This document shows positions 47,301 through 58,951 of a DNA stretch of 64,000 nt, piece by piece. Made by a program: the position numbers and the translations under genes. Each line of letters starts with the position of its first letter. The stretch's first letter is position 1. The notes beneath the pieces were generated by a model. It had not been told where the DNA came from and searched no databases. It saw only the letters and a list, made by a program, of their open reading frames with translations. Origin of the DNA: Coturnix japonica (lineage: Eukaryota > Chordata > Aves > Galliformes > Phasianidae); assembly GCF_001577835.2 (NCBI RefSeq), contig NC_029529.1:10799380-10863379 (forward strand), in the 5' to 3' direction.

Positions 47301-50300
47301 TCAGGGGTTCTGACATCAGAAATTTCTGGACTTACATAGGCATTCTGCAAAGAATTCTGTACGAACTTAATGTATGTACTGAATGCCTTTAGAACTATAA
47401 GGAGAAGGTTTAAAACAGACAAGATTACCCTCAGCTGATCCAGTTTCTCACGAATCTGAATAAAACCCAAGTGTAATTTGCCTCCAAAGTGGTCAGCAAG
47501 ACGCCGGTCGTTGTCATGGAGACCAAGATATGCTGAACAGACTTCACACACACGCAGCTTTTGCTGTTGGAAGCTGGATGCAGGCATTGAATTTCGGTAT
47601 TCTTCCTGAAGGGGGACAAAAAGAACACCAGGCACATGTCAGCTGTGACCCTGCTGGGAAAGTCCTGCAAAGAACTGCCCCGATGCTTTCAAGGATCGTG
47701 AAAAGCACCCTCAGTACAAAAGAGGTAGCACGCAAAACACTGTGAGCACAGCTAACCTGACATTCTATCCTTGCAGGTAGATGAACAATCACCAAATATT
47801 TCAGGAGAACAACTACCACCTCCCCAGTCATCTCTTCACCAGGTACGAATTTCTACAAAGCTTTTCTTCACCTATCACACTGGACTGCCAGCTGCTTGCA
47901 ATGTGTCAACATTGCTGACATTGAAAGAGGAACCACCCAGGTGTCTGTCACAGACTCAGGCTAATTCAATCGCCTACTACCCGTCGCAGGACAAGCAAGG
48001 CCATACCTCTGCCTCTTTCTTTTTTGCTCGGACTTTTTCCACTTCCATCAGGATCTTCTGAGACTCATCAACATTCCCTTCAGCTCCCAGCTGTTCAGCT
48101 TTAGCTAGGAGTTTTCCAATGTCTTCGTTCAGTTCATGTACCTTCTCTGCCTAAAGAAAACAGTTGGTTTTTGGTTTTTTTTCTTTGTAAAACCAAAATC
48201 TTGCAAAAGGCTGCATGACAACTCCTTTTTCTCTTAAAAAAAACTAAATCCATCCACTGTTTTGTATTAGCTGTTATTAGAAGACAACCATAAGAAGTCT
48301 CAATAAAAAAAGGATTGGTGTGCCCAGTACAGGCAGTGCAGTCATAGGCAGACAGCGAAGGGAGACAATGTACATGGACAGGATATCACTGGCTTAGCTG
48401 CAAACAGTGGTGTATTCCTGGCTTACAGGACAGTACAGACACCACAAACCCAGCTTCAGAAATGTTTTGTATTGTCCCAGTGAAAGAAGTTCCCAAAGAG
48501 GGAAACACTTGCTACGTGGAAAGACAATTACAGGATGGATTTAATATTTTAAGCTGCCATATGCACGCTGAATAAGAGGGAAAACCTATATATTTCATAG
48601 CTGTGATTAAGCAACATATTTTAGAGGTGATGTTCTACATTACTATGGCCCTTGGAACCAAGAAGTTTATTACAAGAACAGCCAGAGCAGTATTTGAAGA
48701 TGATGACTTGAATTCACAAAGTCTTTATTGAGCGTATTGAGCAACAACAGAACATCAATGCTCTTGCACAGACTTTCAGAACAAAGGTTAAATGAGAGGA
48801 CTATACCTTCGCAGATACTTCAGCACTGATCTCTTCCTGTGTCTCAGCCAGGCGCTTCTTGGCCAGCTCTGTTCTCCTGTCACACTCCGCAATGAAGGAT
48901 TCCAGGTGATCCATAGCCTGTATATGCAAAGAACTATGAATTGAGATGCTCTTTGTGTCACACCTACAGCCAGCAGCTAGGGGGTGCAATCCACAACAAT
49001 ACAATGCACAACCAACCTCAAAAATGGATGCCTTGAGAAAACACAAAGGACGCTTTGCAGAAGGAGTAAAATTTGACCCCTGCCCCTAAATCTGTCATCT
49101 ACAGCTTTGCACTGCAATTTCCAGTGTGTGAGAAACATACAAACATAGAAAGCACCGCATGAAACGGGAAGGCAAAATGTTCTTCTGCTTGATTTGTTTC
49201 ACCACAGAAAGTTAAATGTGGCTAAAAGCAAAATCACTGAGCAAAAAGCTTGCAACATTCATTCTCCTCCTGGAACGGGCTACCAGGTTACAACGTCCTG
49301 CTACAGAGCAGCAGGTGTGGGATGCAAGGAATGCCCAAAGAGCCTCCCATCTAGCTGCGCTGGTTTGGTTACAAGAGTCATCATTAATTTTACAATTTAA
49401 AGCCAGCATCAAGGTGATGTTTGGGAAGGGGGAGGCTGTTTTTGCCAGATCTAATAACATGGTTAGCTGAATCACCCACTAAGTTCTATGGTTCAGCCAA
49501 TGACTTCATGAGGCAGTTTCTATAAAAACTAACAAAAAAGAAAAATCCCCATACTTACATCCAGCTCAAAAAAAAGGTCTCTCTCTTTACTTGCAATCTC
49601 ATAATCTGCTCTCAGTGCCAAGTCATGGATCTTTGTACACTCTCCTAGGTCCATTCTCTGTTTAAAAGGAAAATGTATGTTAGAAAGCTTTATTATGGCA
49701 ACAAGCTGAAAATATGTAACACTTGACAAGTTTATCATACCAAAGTAAAACTTCTTTGGGAAGGAGAGCTTTCTCTTAACCTGCCAGTAACAGAACTGGA
49801 CAGAAGAATCACATTTGCTAGAATCACTTCTTTAGGAGTCCTTCCGACAATATCAAAGCACCTCACATACTATAAGTCCAGACCTACCCCTGCTTCAGGT
49901 CACAGCATGCCTTAGAAATTACTGGGAGGGAGCTGGGAAGGCACAGCAAGCTACAGCAGGAGTTACTTCAACAGAAACCAACTACAAACACCTCCTGTTT
50001 AGGAGCTACAGCACAGCAAACACTCAGCTGTGTATGCACATAAAAGCACATCTGTATCAGAAAGAGCCTTGAAAGCATACTGAAAGATGGTAAACCATAG
50101 AACACTTCCTAGCAAGGGCAAAGGGATTTACACTAAGGAGGGGTACAGCCAGTAGGAAAGCACAACTCCATGCTCAGATACAGCAGATCCTAACTCTGCA
50201 GTTAACCCTTCCTGCTTTCAGCTGCTGCTGAGACTTTAAACCCACCAATTCAAAGCTAATTCCTGTGCATAAGGTCATTTTGGTGTCTCTATCTAATTAC

Positions 50301-53300
50301 AGTCTCCATGAGAGCATCTCCTCTCCTGGAAAATCCTGACTTGCATGCTGCTGTTCACTTCCATTGCAGATAATACTATTTAAATCTGTTGGTTTCTCCC
50401 CAAGTCTAGCAGCTAATGGCCAAATAACTGAATTATGCTCTCAAAACGTGGAAATTGCATTTGTATGTTACCAATATGTAAAGGAGAACATTTCTCTATT
50501 CTTAAAATAGAAAAAGAACATGCCATTTTTGAAAGTCAAAACAACTAAAGGCCTGAGTGTGGGCCACAGGGAGCAGCACAAGGAGCAGGGTTCACTCACA
50601 AGGAACATCTCAGCAGCACTCCTCTCCCAGCTATCAGCATCAAGGAGAAAAACCTACAAAGAACTGCAGGAAAAGCTTAATACAACCCCACTGGAATCAG
50701 CACAGAACCCAGAGCATCACTCCAAAGTAAAGCTGGAGTTTGCCAAGGACACGTTATGAAGCAGTGAGTTCCAACAGCAGCAATGGATTTGCTGAGAATG
50801 AAGCAAAGCCATCAAAGAAAGCTCCACCAGGTAACTCTTGGTCAGTAGTTACCTGTTATTAAATATAACAATTCAAAATGACTTGTCACTATTTGGTCTC
50901 ACTCATTTTGCTCATATTTATCAAAAACAGGAGGCACTGACAGCAGACACTGCATTCAGGAACTGTGTTGTGAGCTCTAATGGTGGGAAATTAATGCCTA
51001 CAAAAAAACACAGTTGTTCCAGTACTTTCAGAACTTAATAATGTTCATCTTCAGGCAAAACTGTTGAGGAAATGCTGAAGAGCTACTGGAATTTTACCGT
51101 AAGAAAAACTTAGTACAACATCAGAGCATTATATGACTTAATTTTTTTATTCTTATTATTCTACTGCAATCTCTTTACAGTATAGGGAGAAAGAGCAACA
51201 CTCCACACGGTTGTTACAGATCATAGGTTATCTCATCTGAATTCTTCTGGCAAGCTTAGTCACTCACTCTGATTAAGAGAAGGAGCTCCAGCAGAAGGCT
51301 TCAGAAGAGCCACTGTGTTCTGTGTTCCTCTCACTCTTTGTTAAAAGGCAGCGAGTCTCTTCATCTCTTCTGCTAGGGAGAATCTCCAGGTCTCATTGGC
51401 ATACAAACCTCAAGTTTTCCTTCAGATCCTTTGATGTGATCTCTATGCGTGGAGACTTCCTCATGTATCACTCACCTCAGGTAAGATCACTAGCCTTTCT
51501 GTTTCAAAGACTCCTTGTCTCATCAGGGAGGCCTGGCACCAAATACTCATACTTTCCAGCAGGGATTGTGACTTGCTCCAATCAATACCCACAGCTGGTC
51601 TGTCACACAGGTACTTAAGATCATGTCTCACTGAGCACTGCTACTAACCAGATCCAGATCCCTGCTCATCTCCAACCAGCATCCCATTCAGAAACAGCTG
51701 CATACACGAAGGATGGAGAAGTAACAGTGCTTCCAGGGTGCATCACAATTGTTACCAGAAAGCTTGAAACACCTGTTGGAAGTTGCCAAGATGATCTGAG
51801 GTCCTGATTTCTTCAATAACACACATCCAGAGATGACCAGTTAAGGCTGATTCACCCATGCAGTTCCTTCATTACCAGAGCACCATAAGATGCCAGTAAA
51901 CCTGTTTGGATGCACAATGAAAACCTGCCTGATTCATTCTGTTCTGGCAGAGCTGACAGCTGAACTGTAGATCCTGTTCCAGACCTGGCATGTTCTCTCC
52001 AAACAGACCTGTGGCACCGATGCATTTTCTTGCTCCCAAGAATCTATTGTTAGCGGTGCACAGAGCTCCTCAGCCACCTCAAGGCCACCACAACATCATT
52101 TGTGTGATCCACAACAACACCTGAGCAGCAACAGCCCTCCTTGTTCCTGGGTGCTTCTCCAACCCAAGGCATTCAGAATGCACTTAATACCTCAGGCTTC
52201 CTCTGTGCCTTGTCACCAGCTGCAACAGTGTCTCACACTGCTTCATTCAACCCCTTCAAATCACCACCAACTTTCTGTTGGAAAAACGTCAAAAGAGATG
52301 GAAGGCACCACATGTCTTCAAACAACATCTAGGCTCCAAAAGCCCGTTGTAGAGTCTCACATTCAAAAAACTATATCCTAACCCACCTTGGTTCAAAAAC
52401 TGGAAGTGAGCAGAAGTGATTTCAGAAGCTTGAAAAGTCTGAAACAGAAGTGAGGTGACACGGAAGCTCATGCTGCGATGGAAAATACATCTGAGCTTCC
52501 AAATTTGGCCCTGCATCCCTGAGGACACTTTGAAAACACAAATATTAGTGATCCACTCTTCCTGACTTGCTCTGCAGCAACAGCCATTTAGAAGCTGAAG
52601 TCTGCCTCAGTGCTTGGTAAAGCTCTCTCTGTTAGCACTGCCATGCCACCCTGCCATTACAGTGGTATAATGCCAGCCCTTCCCTCTGCTGGGAACCCAC
52701 GTGTCAAACCCCAGCTTGTGAAATAACACAATAAAGTCCTATAAACAAGGAGTGCAGTTAAAAAAAATCTGGTTAAGTGGATGGACAACATAAAAAGTCA
52801 CAGCATTTAGAGACAAACAGCGTTATTCATCTCCATCCTGCAATTAAGTAACACAGTAATTACCAAAGTCGTATACTGTTTTCTTTTGAAAGCTGGATTC
52901 TTACTCCACAAGATCTCGTTGTTACCACGTCACCTCCTGCTCTCACAGAGAACATCTGAGCCAATCCTCTGAACCTTGGCCAGCTGTATCCCCAGAGGGC
53001 ACCAGTGAAGGAAGCTGTCCCAACTGTTTGAAACCAGTCAGGCAGAGCAACATACTACTCACACCAACAAACTAAAGACAAAGCTGGCCTGAACTGTAAC
53101 CTGCCATTATATGCTCACCCTTTATGATTAAAAAGCTGAAATCCCACTGGGAGAATACCACCTGGTTTAAAAAAGGAGACTAAAAGCTCTGAGGATTGAG
53201 GGTTACTGCAGCTGAAGATGCAGTGAGCTGCAGCACCCTGGACAGCAAGCTGGCTCCTGTAGGCCACGATCCCGTGACCCCCACAGGACAAGCTTCACAT

Positions 53301-55362
53301 CCTAACCACCATAAGCTGTCAAAACAGAAATAACCTTGCAACCTCCCATCGATTGTGATAGAAAAAGCAGTGTGAATGAATTCAGAATACACCTGACTAT
53401 TGTGGATCCAAAGACAGCATGGAAACTGAAATGAAAATTGCTGGCTATCCCTGGTGTAAGGGAAATCTGATGTTTTCCAGGCTGCATCTCCTCAAAGGTA
53501 CTTTGGGTGGCACAGAGGAGCCCTTGAGAGCTGTGCCAACGTTTGCCTTACCAAAATTCCTTATTCCAAAGGAATACTTACTGTTCCTGCCAGGATATCA
53601 TGAGGACAGCAATCCAGGAGGTGGCTCTTGCAGACACGATCGTCTGTAAACTTCACCCTTTGCCTGGTTTCATCTCCTGAAATTCATTTGTGGTTTTAAA
53701 TAAGGAGACATTAGAATACCGATAAGGAACAGAAATGTCAGCATGATCATTTCAATATGCAGATTAAAATACTTGGTGCTCCCCAGAATTACTTGGAGGG
53801 TGACAGGATAATCTGAAAAACTCATAATTGGCAGCAAATACCATTTTTGCATTTATTCATTGTACACCATGTTAAACACAGTGTTGGAAAGCCAAGTAAC
53901 GTCCAAAGCCTGTCATCCATATAAAGAGACTGCACAGCCCAAAGAGGAAAAGGAGACAGACAGTCGGCTCAGAGCCAACACTTTTGGTTGTTCTATCCCC
54001 CCTTTTATTTTGCCATAACGAAAGGGCAGGAGATACTGGAACCCAAGCAAGCAGAGGGCCATGAATCACAACATAAGGCTGTGCTGGGCAGTTGGGTTTG
54101 GTTTTATACTTTTATAAGCAACTTCTATTTGCTAATCTGATGATTAAGACATCGGTCCATTTGGTCTCAATACCAAGTCTGCAGCGTGTTTTCCAAGGCC
54201 GTGAAATGCTGCATCTCGTAGGTCTCGGCCCGGAGCACGTAGCGTAGTTCCCACCCTCCTCCCGCCCTCAGGAGACATTTTACATTCAGGAGCCACTTAA
54301 ACAAGACAATATCAGAAAAGCAGAAAATAAAATAAAATAAAATAAAATAATAAAAAAAAGAAACAAAGTTAGTCAATACACACTGCGAGCTCCAACATAT
54401 ACTATACCCATCTGCATTCTTCAAGACCTCAGCTGCAGAATTTTATGCCCACTGTTGAAAAGTTTTAAAGGAAAAGCTTTCTTGCCCACACCTGCAGTAA
54501 GGAAGTCAGGGGAACGATACATGAAAGTAAAGGCAAAGTGGTAATGGAACGTGACAATTTTAAAGCGAAGCTGTGTATACATGACACAGGCGTGTCATCA
54601 TAGGAATAGGGTTTGCAAGCATCCAGGAATTGTGTCTATTCCAAATGGTTTTTCTTGCTTTCTAAGCTACGCTTTTAAAGTTACTGCTGGGGAGGGGGGA
54701 AAAAAAGAAAAAGCAAACACTTTTTTGGGGTTTTTTTTTCTTTTTTCTTTTCTTTTTTGTTTTTTTTTCTTTTAATTTTTGTTATAACAGCTTTAAAAAT
54801 CGGTTGTGACTCACGGCTCGATGAACATGAGGCTTTTCTGCAACTCCCTTGCAGATTGATGTAGGCAGGCAAAGATACACTGAACCTTTATGAATAAAAT
54901 AGAGGGGCCACCATTGTTCAGTTTGTATGAAATAAAATATATGGGAAGCAATTCAACAGCAACTCAACACACACAAAAAAATAAAAGAGAGAGAGAAAGG
55001 CACTTCATTCACTTAACGAAACAAAGTGCAAAAGGACCTGAGCAAACCCCGCTACGAGGCGGGTATTGGAGAGCTCGGGCCCACACGAACCGCATTAAGG
55101 CCGGACCGTAAGGCCGGACAGTACGACCTACCTACGGCTCCGACCCGACGGGGCTCGGCGGGGCAGGGCGATGCGGCCCACCCCACACACACACCCCGCG
55201 GATCCACACAGCGACAGCCCGTAGGCCGCGGGTGGAGCCGGACCGGGCCCCGCTGGGCAGCCAGGCCGCGGATCCTGCAGGCCCCGCCCGCCCCTACTCA
55301 CCGTCCCGGGCCGTGCCCATCAGCTGGTCCAGCAGGGCCCGCATCTGCGCCTGAGCCGACAT
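41370..55362 (-). CDS. LUC7L: LUC7-like splicing factor
   Basis: Homologue of yeast Luc7p, a U1 snRNP-associated protein that influences 5' splice-site choice; nuclear. Exons: 55302-55362, 53582-53676, 49559-49657, 48807-48917, 48007-48150, 47429-47605, 47126-47214, 44957-44986, 43921-44085, 41370-41511; 1113 nt encode 370 residues (human 371). It starts MSAQAQMRALLDQLMGTARD. The first zinc finger uses the C-x-x-x region around residues 36-63 (DRVCKSHLLDCCPHD, GECTKIHD). A long coiled coil follows (about 86-180, RTELAKKRLAETQEEISAEV). The second finger is at about 190-215 (CEVCSAYLGLHDNDRRLADH). The C terminus is an RS/RE domain ending EEREAGEI. The second exon (53582-53676) has no ATG and is easily missed; it was found by the DDRVCKSHLLDCC coding pattern. 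LUC7L2 is excluded by the N terminus and tail. Confidence 0.96.
41512..43920 (-). other. LUC7L last intron
   Basis: A 2.4-kb AT-rich intron between the RS-domain exons. No additional exon with splice support or repeat family was recognised. Confidence 0.6.
44086..47125 (-). other. LUC7L introns flanking the 30-nt exon
   Basis: Two introns (44086-44956 and 44987-47125) flank the 30-nt exon at 44957-44986, which encodes RSGSRNRDRR. The larger one is AT-rich and has no recognisable repeat or exon. Confidence 0.6.
48918..53581 (-). other. LUC7L introns 2 and 3
   Basis: Introns 48918-49558 and 49658-53581 surround exon 3. The 3.9-kb intron 2 is AT-rich and contains no recognised repeat, RNA gene or further exon. 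Confidence 0.6.
53677..55301 (-). other. LUC7L intron 1
   Basis: Contains an AAAAT pentamer microsatellite (54324-54351) and a pyrimidine/T-rich tract (about 54716-54778). A short CpG-containing block lies near 54190-54290. An open frame at 54167-54424 on the minus strand has no similarity I recognise and no splice support. Confidence 0.6.
54324..54351. repeat. AAAAT pentanucleotide microsatellite
   Basis: About five and a half tandem AAAAT units in LUC7L intron 1, followed by an A-rich tail. Confidence 0.85.
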
Positions 55363-55600
55363 GGCGGCTACGGGGCTGCGGGACGGACGGAGGAGGAGGA
55401 GGAAGGAGAGCGGCGGCGGCGGCGGCGGCTTCAACCGCGGCTCCGGGCTCGGCCTCGGCGGCGGCGACGCACGACGGGCGCTGGGCGGAAGCGGCCCCTC
55501 CCGGCGGCGCGGAGCATGACGGGATGTGTAGTCCTGAGAGGGTCGGGAGGGAGTATGGACCGGGCCGAGCCGGGCTGGGCGGGACCAGAGTGGGCCAGGA
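55363..55600 (-). promoter_or_regulatory. LUC7L CpG-island promoter and 5' UTR
   Basis: CpG-dense DNA upstream of the LUC7L ATG. It includes a CGG triplet run (55411-55429, about six units, CCG on the transcript strand) and a GGA-rich stretch in the probable 5' UTR. The start codon context GCCGCCATGT is a strong Kozak match and also a YY1-like site. No TATA box was seen. Confidence 0.7.
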
Positions 55601-55621
55601 CCTGGAAATGCCTGACAGGAC

Positions 55622-56335
55622 GGGATGTGCCAGTCCATGATGGGCCGTGCTGAGTTATGTTGGACCACTGCGTCATACACTGAACCTGGACTGTACCAGG
55701 CCATACTGACTCATGCTGGACCACTGGGTCATACACTGAACGAGCTGTACCAGGCCGTGCTGAGCCATGTTGGACCACTGCGTCATACAATGAACCTGAG
55801 CTGTACCAGGCCGTGCTGGGCTGTACCAGGCCAGGCTGTGCCAATCCCTGATGGGCCATACTGAGTTATGTTGGACCACTGCGTCATACACTGAACCTGG
55901 ACTGGTACCAGGCCATACTGAGCCATGTTGGACCCTTTCATCTCGCACCAACCTGTGCCAGGCCTCACTGAGCTGCACTGTGCTGTGCCAGGCTCTACCA
56001 GGACAAACGAGGCCAGGTTGGGCCTCACCAACCCCTGTTGTTTCAGGCAGGGCTGTGCCAGTCCATCAGGCAGCACTGAGAACTGCCAGCTCTGCCATAC
56101 CAACCCATGTCAGGCTGTGCTGAGCTGTGTCAGACCCTTTGTAGCTGCACCAACATGAGCCAGGCCCTTCTGTGCCATATCAAGCCCAGTCAGGCTGTGT
56201 TGGAGCAAGCCCTGCCTGGCTGTGCCAATCCCTGCCCAGCCATACTGAGCAATGCCAGGTTGTGCTGTACCAACCTGTGCCAGGCTGTGCTGAACCATGT
56301 CAGGCCCCTTTGAGCTGTACCAACCTGTATGTGGG
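55622..56335. repeat. Degenerate ~55-bp minisatellite upstream of LUC7L
   Basis: Head-to-tail copies built from TTGGACCACTGCGTCATACA, CTGAACCTG, CTGTACCAGGCC and a GTGCTGAGCCATG piece. Starts of the TGGACCACTG motif at 55661, 55717, 55771 and 55872 give spacings of 56, 54 and 101 bp. Copies decay toward 56335 into a looser CTGTGCCAGG/CCAACC pattern. Frames stay open on the minus strand by chance of the repeat. Confidence 0.85.
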
Positions 56336-57600
56336 ATTCCCCTGCAAGGAGTGATGAAGAAAGGGAATGGCTTCATTGTGTGAAAGGTGGAAAACAGGAC
56401 TAGGCAAAGGTCTGGTTACGGTTTTCTGCCTGGAAATCCTGTTTACCCTTTTGGTGCATGGCCTGCAGTGGTTGTGTCGCTGGGGAACAGATAAACCTGG
56501 CTCTGTCCCTTCCAGCCATGGAGGCTAATGCCAACGCTGTGCCAAGCTGTGCCAGGCTGTGCATCACAGGCAGCAGTGGCAGTGGGTGACATCAGGTGGC
56601 AGATCGAAGGCTGCCCGTGGCTTATCAGCTCCTGCTGGCCGTGTTTGCCCAGCAGTGCCTGGGCGGGACCTGCTGCCCCCCCCCCCAGGGCTGCCAACAG
56701 GAGTGTGTGGGGAGGGATGGCAGCACGGTGGGGCACGGCTGGAGCTGAGATCCCAGCTTGGTCCTCACATGCAGGGTGGGGTGGGTGATGGCCATACCCA
56801 GGATGGCACCATCCTCAGCAGCACGGGGGGAGAGTTCACCCCAGGGTACAGAGCCAGGTCAGGAGCTGTTGTCAGCCCCCAAGGTAGGGGCAGGACAGCT
56901 CTAGAGCAGGGTCTGCCCATCCCCAAGCCCATGGTGTCACACCTGAGAACCCAGCAAGGGCTACAGCAGAGGGGACAGGACTGAGTCAGACCAATGGTCT
57001 TTCCATGTGTGTTCTCTGGCTGTCACCTGTGGGTCCCCCAGCTCTCCCATGTCCCCTGTCTGTGCTCTGCACCCCTCTGGATGGCCACACCATCATGTCC
57101 CAGTGCTGGAACAGAAATGGCACAGCAGGACCACAGCCTTCTCCAGACATCAGCTGCTCTGTTGTCATTGCTGCTTCCCTGTTCCTGCATGGACCAACAA
57201 AGTTCCACACCACAGGGGGGACATAGGGTATCCCAGCACCCTGTCTGCAGTGACAGTGCCACCACCTATGTGCCGCCCCTGCCCTGGGGCCGTCCTAGTT
57301 CTCCCCACAACAGCATCCTCCTCTCTGCATCCTTCACTGCCCAACAGAGACTGCAGCCCCAGCTCCCAGAGTACCTTTCCTGCTGTGTCCTGACACCCCA
57401 AAAAGTCCAACCCCCATCCCAGGGCTGGTACCGAAGCCCCACACCCATCTCGGGGTCTGCAGGGATCATGGGGCTGCAGATGGGGATCTGGAGCTGCACG
57501 GGGGGGGGTGAGCAGCACCGTGGGACCCCTCAGAGGCTGCAGCCAGGAGGGTTCACCCAGCACAGGCACAGCTCTGTTTGCACAGGCAGCTCTCGATAAG
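56336..57600. other. Intergenic LUC7L-PERCC1
   Basis: About 1.26 kb between the minisatellite and the PERCC1 regulatory block, GC-rich and containing a 10-C run near 56679-56688. No exon, RNA gene or known repeat was recognised. If the inferred rearrangement between LUC7L and PERCC1 is right, its junction lies in or beside this stretch. Confidence 0.55.
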
Positions 57601-57635
57601 CACCGTGTTCTTCAGAAGATCCCTACTCCAGGAGT

Positions 57636-57815
57636 CAAAATAGCGTGAAATTTAATTTTACGCCTATTTGACAAAGCTTGATTTTACCTCCAATCAGCGG
57701 GGAGATAAGAGCCCTCGCTACAAGTGTGTGGGCAGTTTGGCAGCTGGGGCTGCCGATTTAATAGGTGAATCTACAGGAACAACACTTGAAAATCCCCTGG
57801 CGAGTGAGCCATTAA
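57636..57815 (+). promoter_or_regulatory. Candidate PERCC1 enhancer (AT-rich block)
   Basis: This block is sharply less GC-rich than its flanks. It holds CDX/posterior-HOX-like TTTTACG (57656-57662) and TTTTAC (57682-57687), a TCF-like ACAAAG (57671-57676), a CCAATCAG box (57690-57697) and a consensus GATA site AGATAAG (57703-57709). TTTAATAGG and CATTAAGG follow further on. In mammals PERCC1 is driven by an intestine-critical enhancer close upstream; position and motif mix fit an equivalent, but equivalence is inference. Confidence 0.5.
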
Positions 57816-57893
57816 GGTGAGCCCTGCCTTCCGTCCCCGCGTCCCTCCCCGCGCCGCTCTCCCGTTGCTGGGTGCTAAAGCAAACCCTGGCTC

Positions 57894-58042
57894 TGTTTAC
57901 CGAGTCTACTATTACAATACGGCTACCAAATATTTGCCAGCCGTCAGCTCGCCTCTCCGCTATAAATACTTCAAGCTCAGGTGGAGGGACAGCGAGGGGG
58001 AACGACGAGGGAGCCTATGCATGGCCGGGCAGCAGCACCGAG
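57894..58042 (+). promoter_or_regulatory. PERCC1 core promoter and exon 1
   Basis: A FOXA-type TGTTTAC lies at 57894-57900, and an AAATATTTG about 35 bp further on. A canonical TATA box, TATAAATA, sits at 57961-57968. Transcription would start near 57990. Exon 1 ends at a good donor (AG|GTGAGT, exon end 58042). The acceptor at 58913-58914 joins it to the coding exon. Confidence 0.65.
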
Positions 58043-58098
58043 GTGAGTGCCGACCTAGCTGGGCTGAGCCAGGGCACTGCAGGAGATGCGGCACCGGG

Positions 58099-58140
58099 CA
58101 ATGCAATGCAATACAATGCAATGCAATGCAATGCAATGCA
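58099..58140. repeat. AATGC pentanucleotide microsatellite
   Basis: About eight tandem AATGC units with one variant (AATAC) in PERCC1 intron 1, shortly after the donor. Confidence 0.9.
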
Positions 58141-58579
58141 GCCCTGCCGCTCTGCTCTCACTGCTTCCTAGAAGTGAGCATCTCTGCTGGGGTGTGCGTA
58201 GCCCCAGGAGCTGAGCCCATCATTTGTCTGTGATGGGGAATGGGGCATGTGGCTGAGAGTGCCCTGCGGGGAGCATAGAGGGGCTCAGCTGTGGCCAGAG
58301 CCCACAGAAGCAGTTCAGAAAGGGGCCAGGTTTATCCCCTAATAGGGAAACTTTTAGGGTCCTTGTATGGACTGGGTATGGCGCTCGGCATCCTGGTGGT
58401 GCAGCCCATGGGGTGCAGTGCTGTGCCCAGGGTGGGAGGTGCTCAGCGCCATTCACCACCACACTGAGCCCTGGGGTAACAGGGAACTTCCAGGGGAACA
58501 GTAACCTTACAATGCAGCTCAGGGCATATCTGTGCAGCTCCATGTCCTGCAATGTGGAAGGGATACCCCTACTGCTCTG

Positions 58580-58760
58580 CAGTTAGTGAGGACACCCCTG
58601 CTGCCCCTCATCCCATGGATCAGTGGGGACACCCCCACTGTTCTGTGCCCCTTGGATCAGTGGGGACATCCCCGCTGTTCTGTGTCTCATGGATCATTGG
58701 GGACATCCCCACTGTTCTGTGCCCCTTGGATCAGGGAGATGTCCCTGTTGCCCCCATCCC
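58580..58760. repeat. 37-bp minisatellite in PERCC1 intron 1
   Basis: Copies of GGATCAGTGGGGACATCCCC followed by ACTGTTCTGTGCCCCTT start at 58617, 58654, 58691 and 58728, an exact 37-bp spacing, with partial copies on either side. Confidence 0.85.
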
Positions 58761-58951
58761 AGGGACAGAGGTACATCTCCACAGCCCCATGCCGGCCATG
58801 GCGCGGTGTGACACAGCTCTGTGGTGCCTCAGGGTGAAGCACCGCAGCAGAGCAGCAGGACAGGGTGGGGGTATGGGGTTGTGTGCCACCCTCACACCAT
58901 ATCCCTGCCTGCAGGGTGAGCCCAGGCCCCGGGGTGTCCCTTTGTACCAAC

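Noticed and set aside
54167-54424. 85-codon minus-strand open frame in LUC7L intron 1
   Set aside because: Starts in AT-rich repeat, no splice sites joining it to LUC7L in frame, no recognised homologue.
54716-54778. T-rich tract as a retroposed poly(A) tail
   Set aside because: No recognisable SINE or processed gene body and no target-site duplication flank it; simple low-complexity DNA explains it.
55431-55859. 142-codon minus-strand open frame upstream of LUC7L
   Set aside because: Derived from the ~55-bp minisatellite; other frames of the array are also open.
58865-58951. Earlier in-frame ATG at 58865 for PERCC1
   Set aside because: It lies upstream of the acceptor at 58913-58914, so it would be intronic in the spliced mRNA; the conserved protein starts at 58952.
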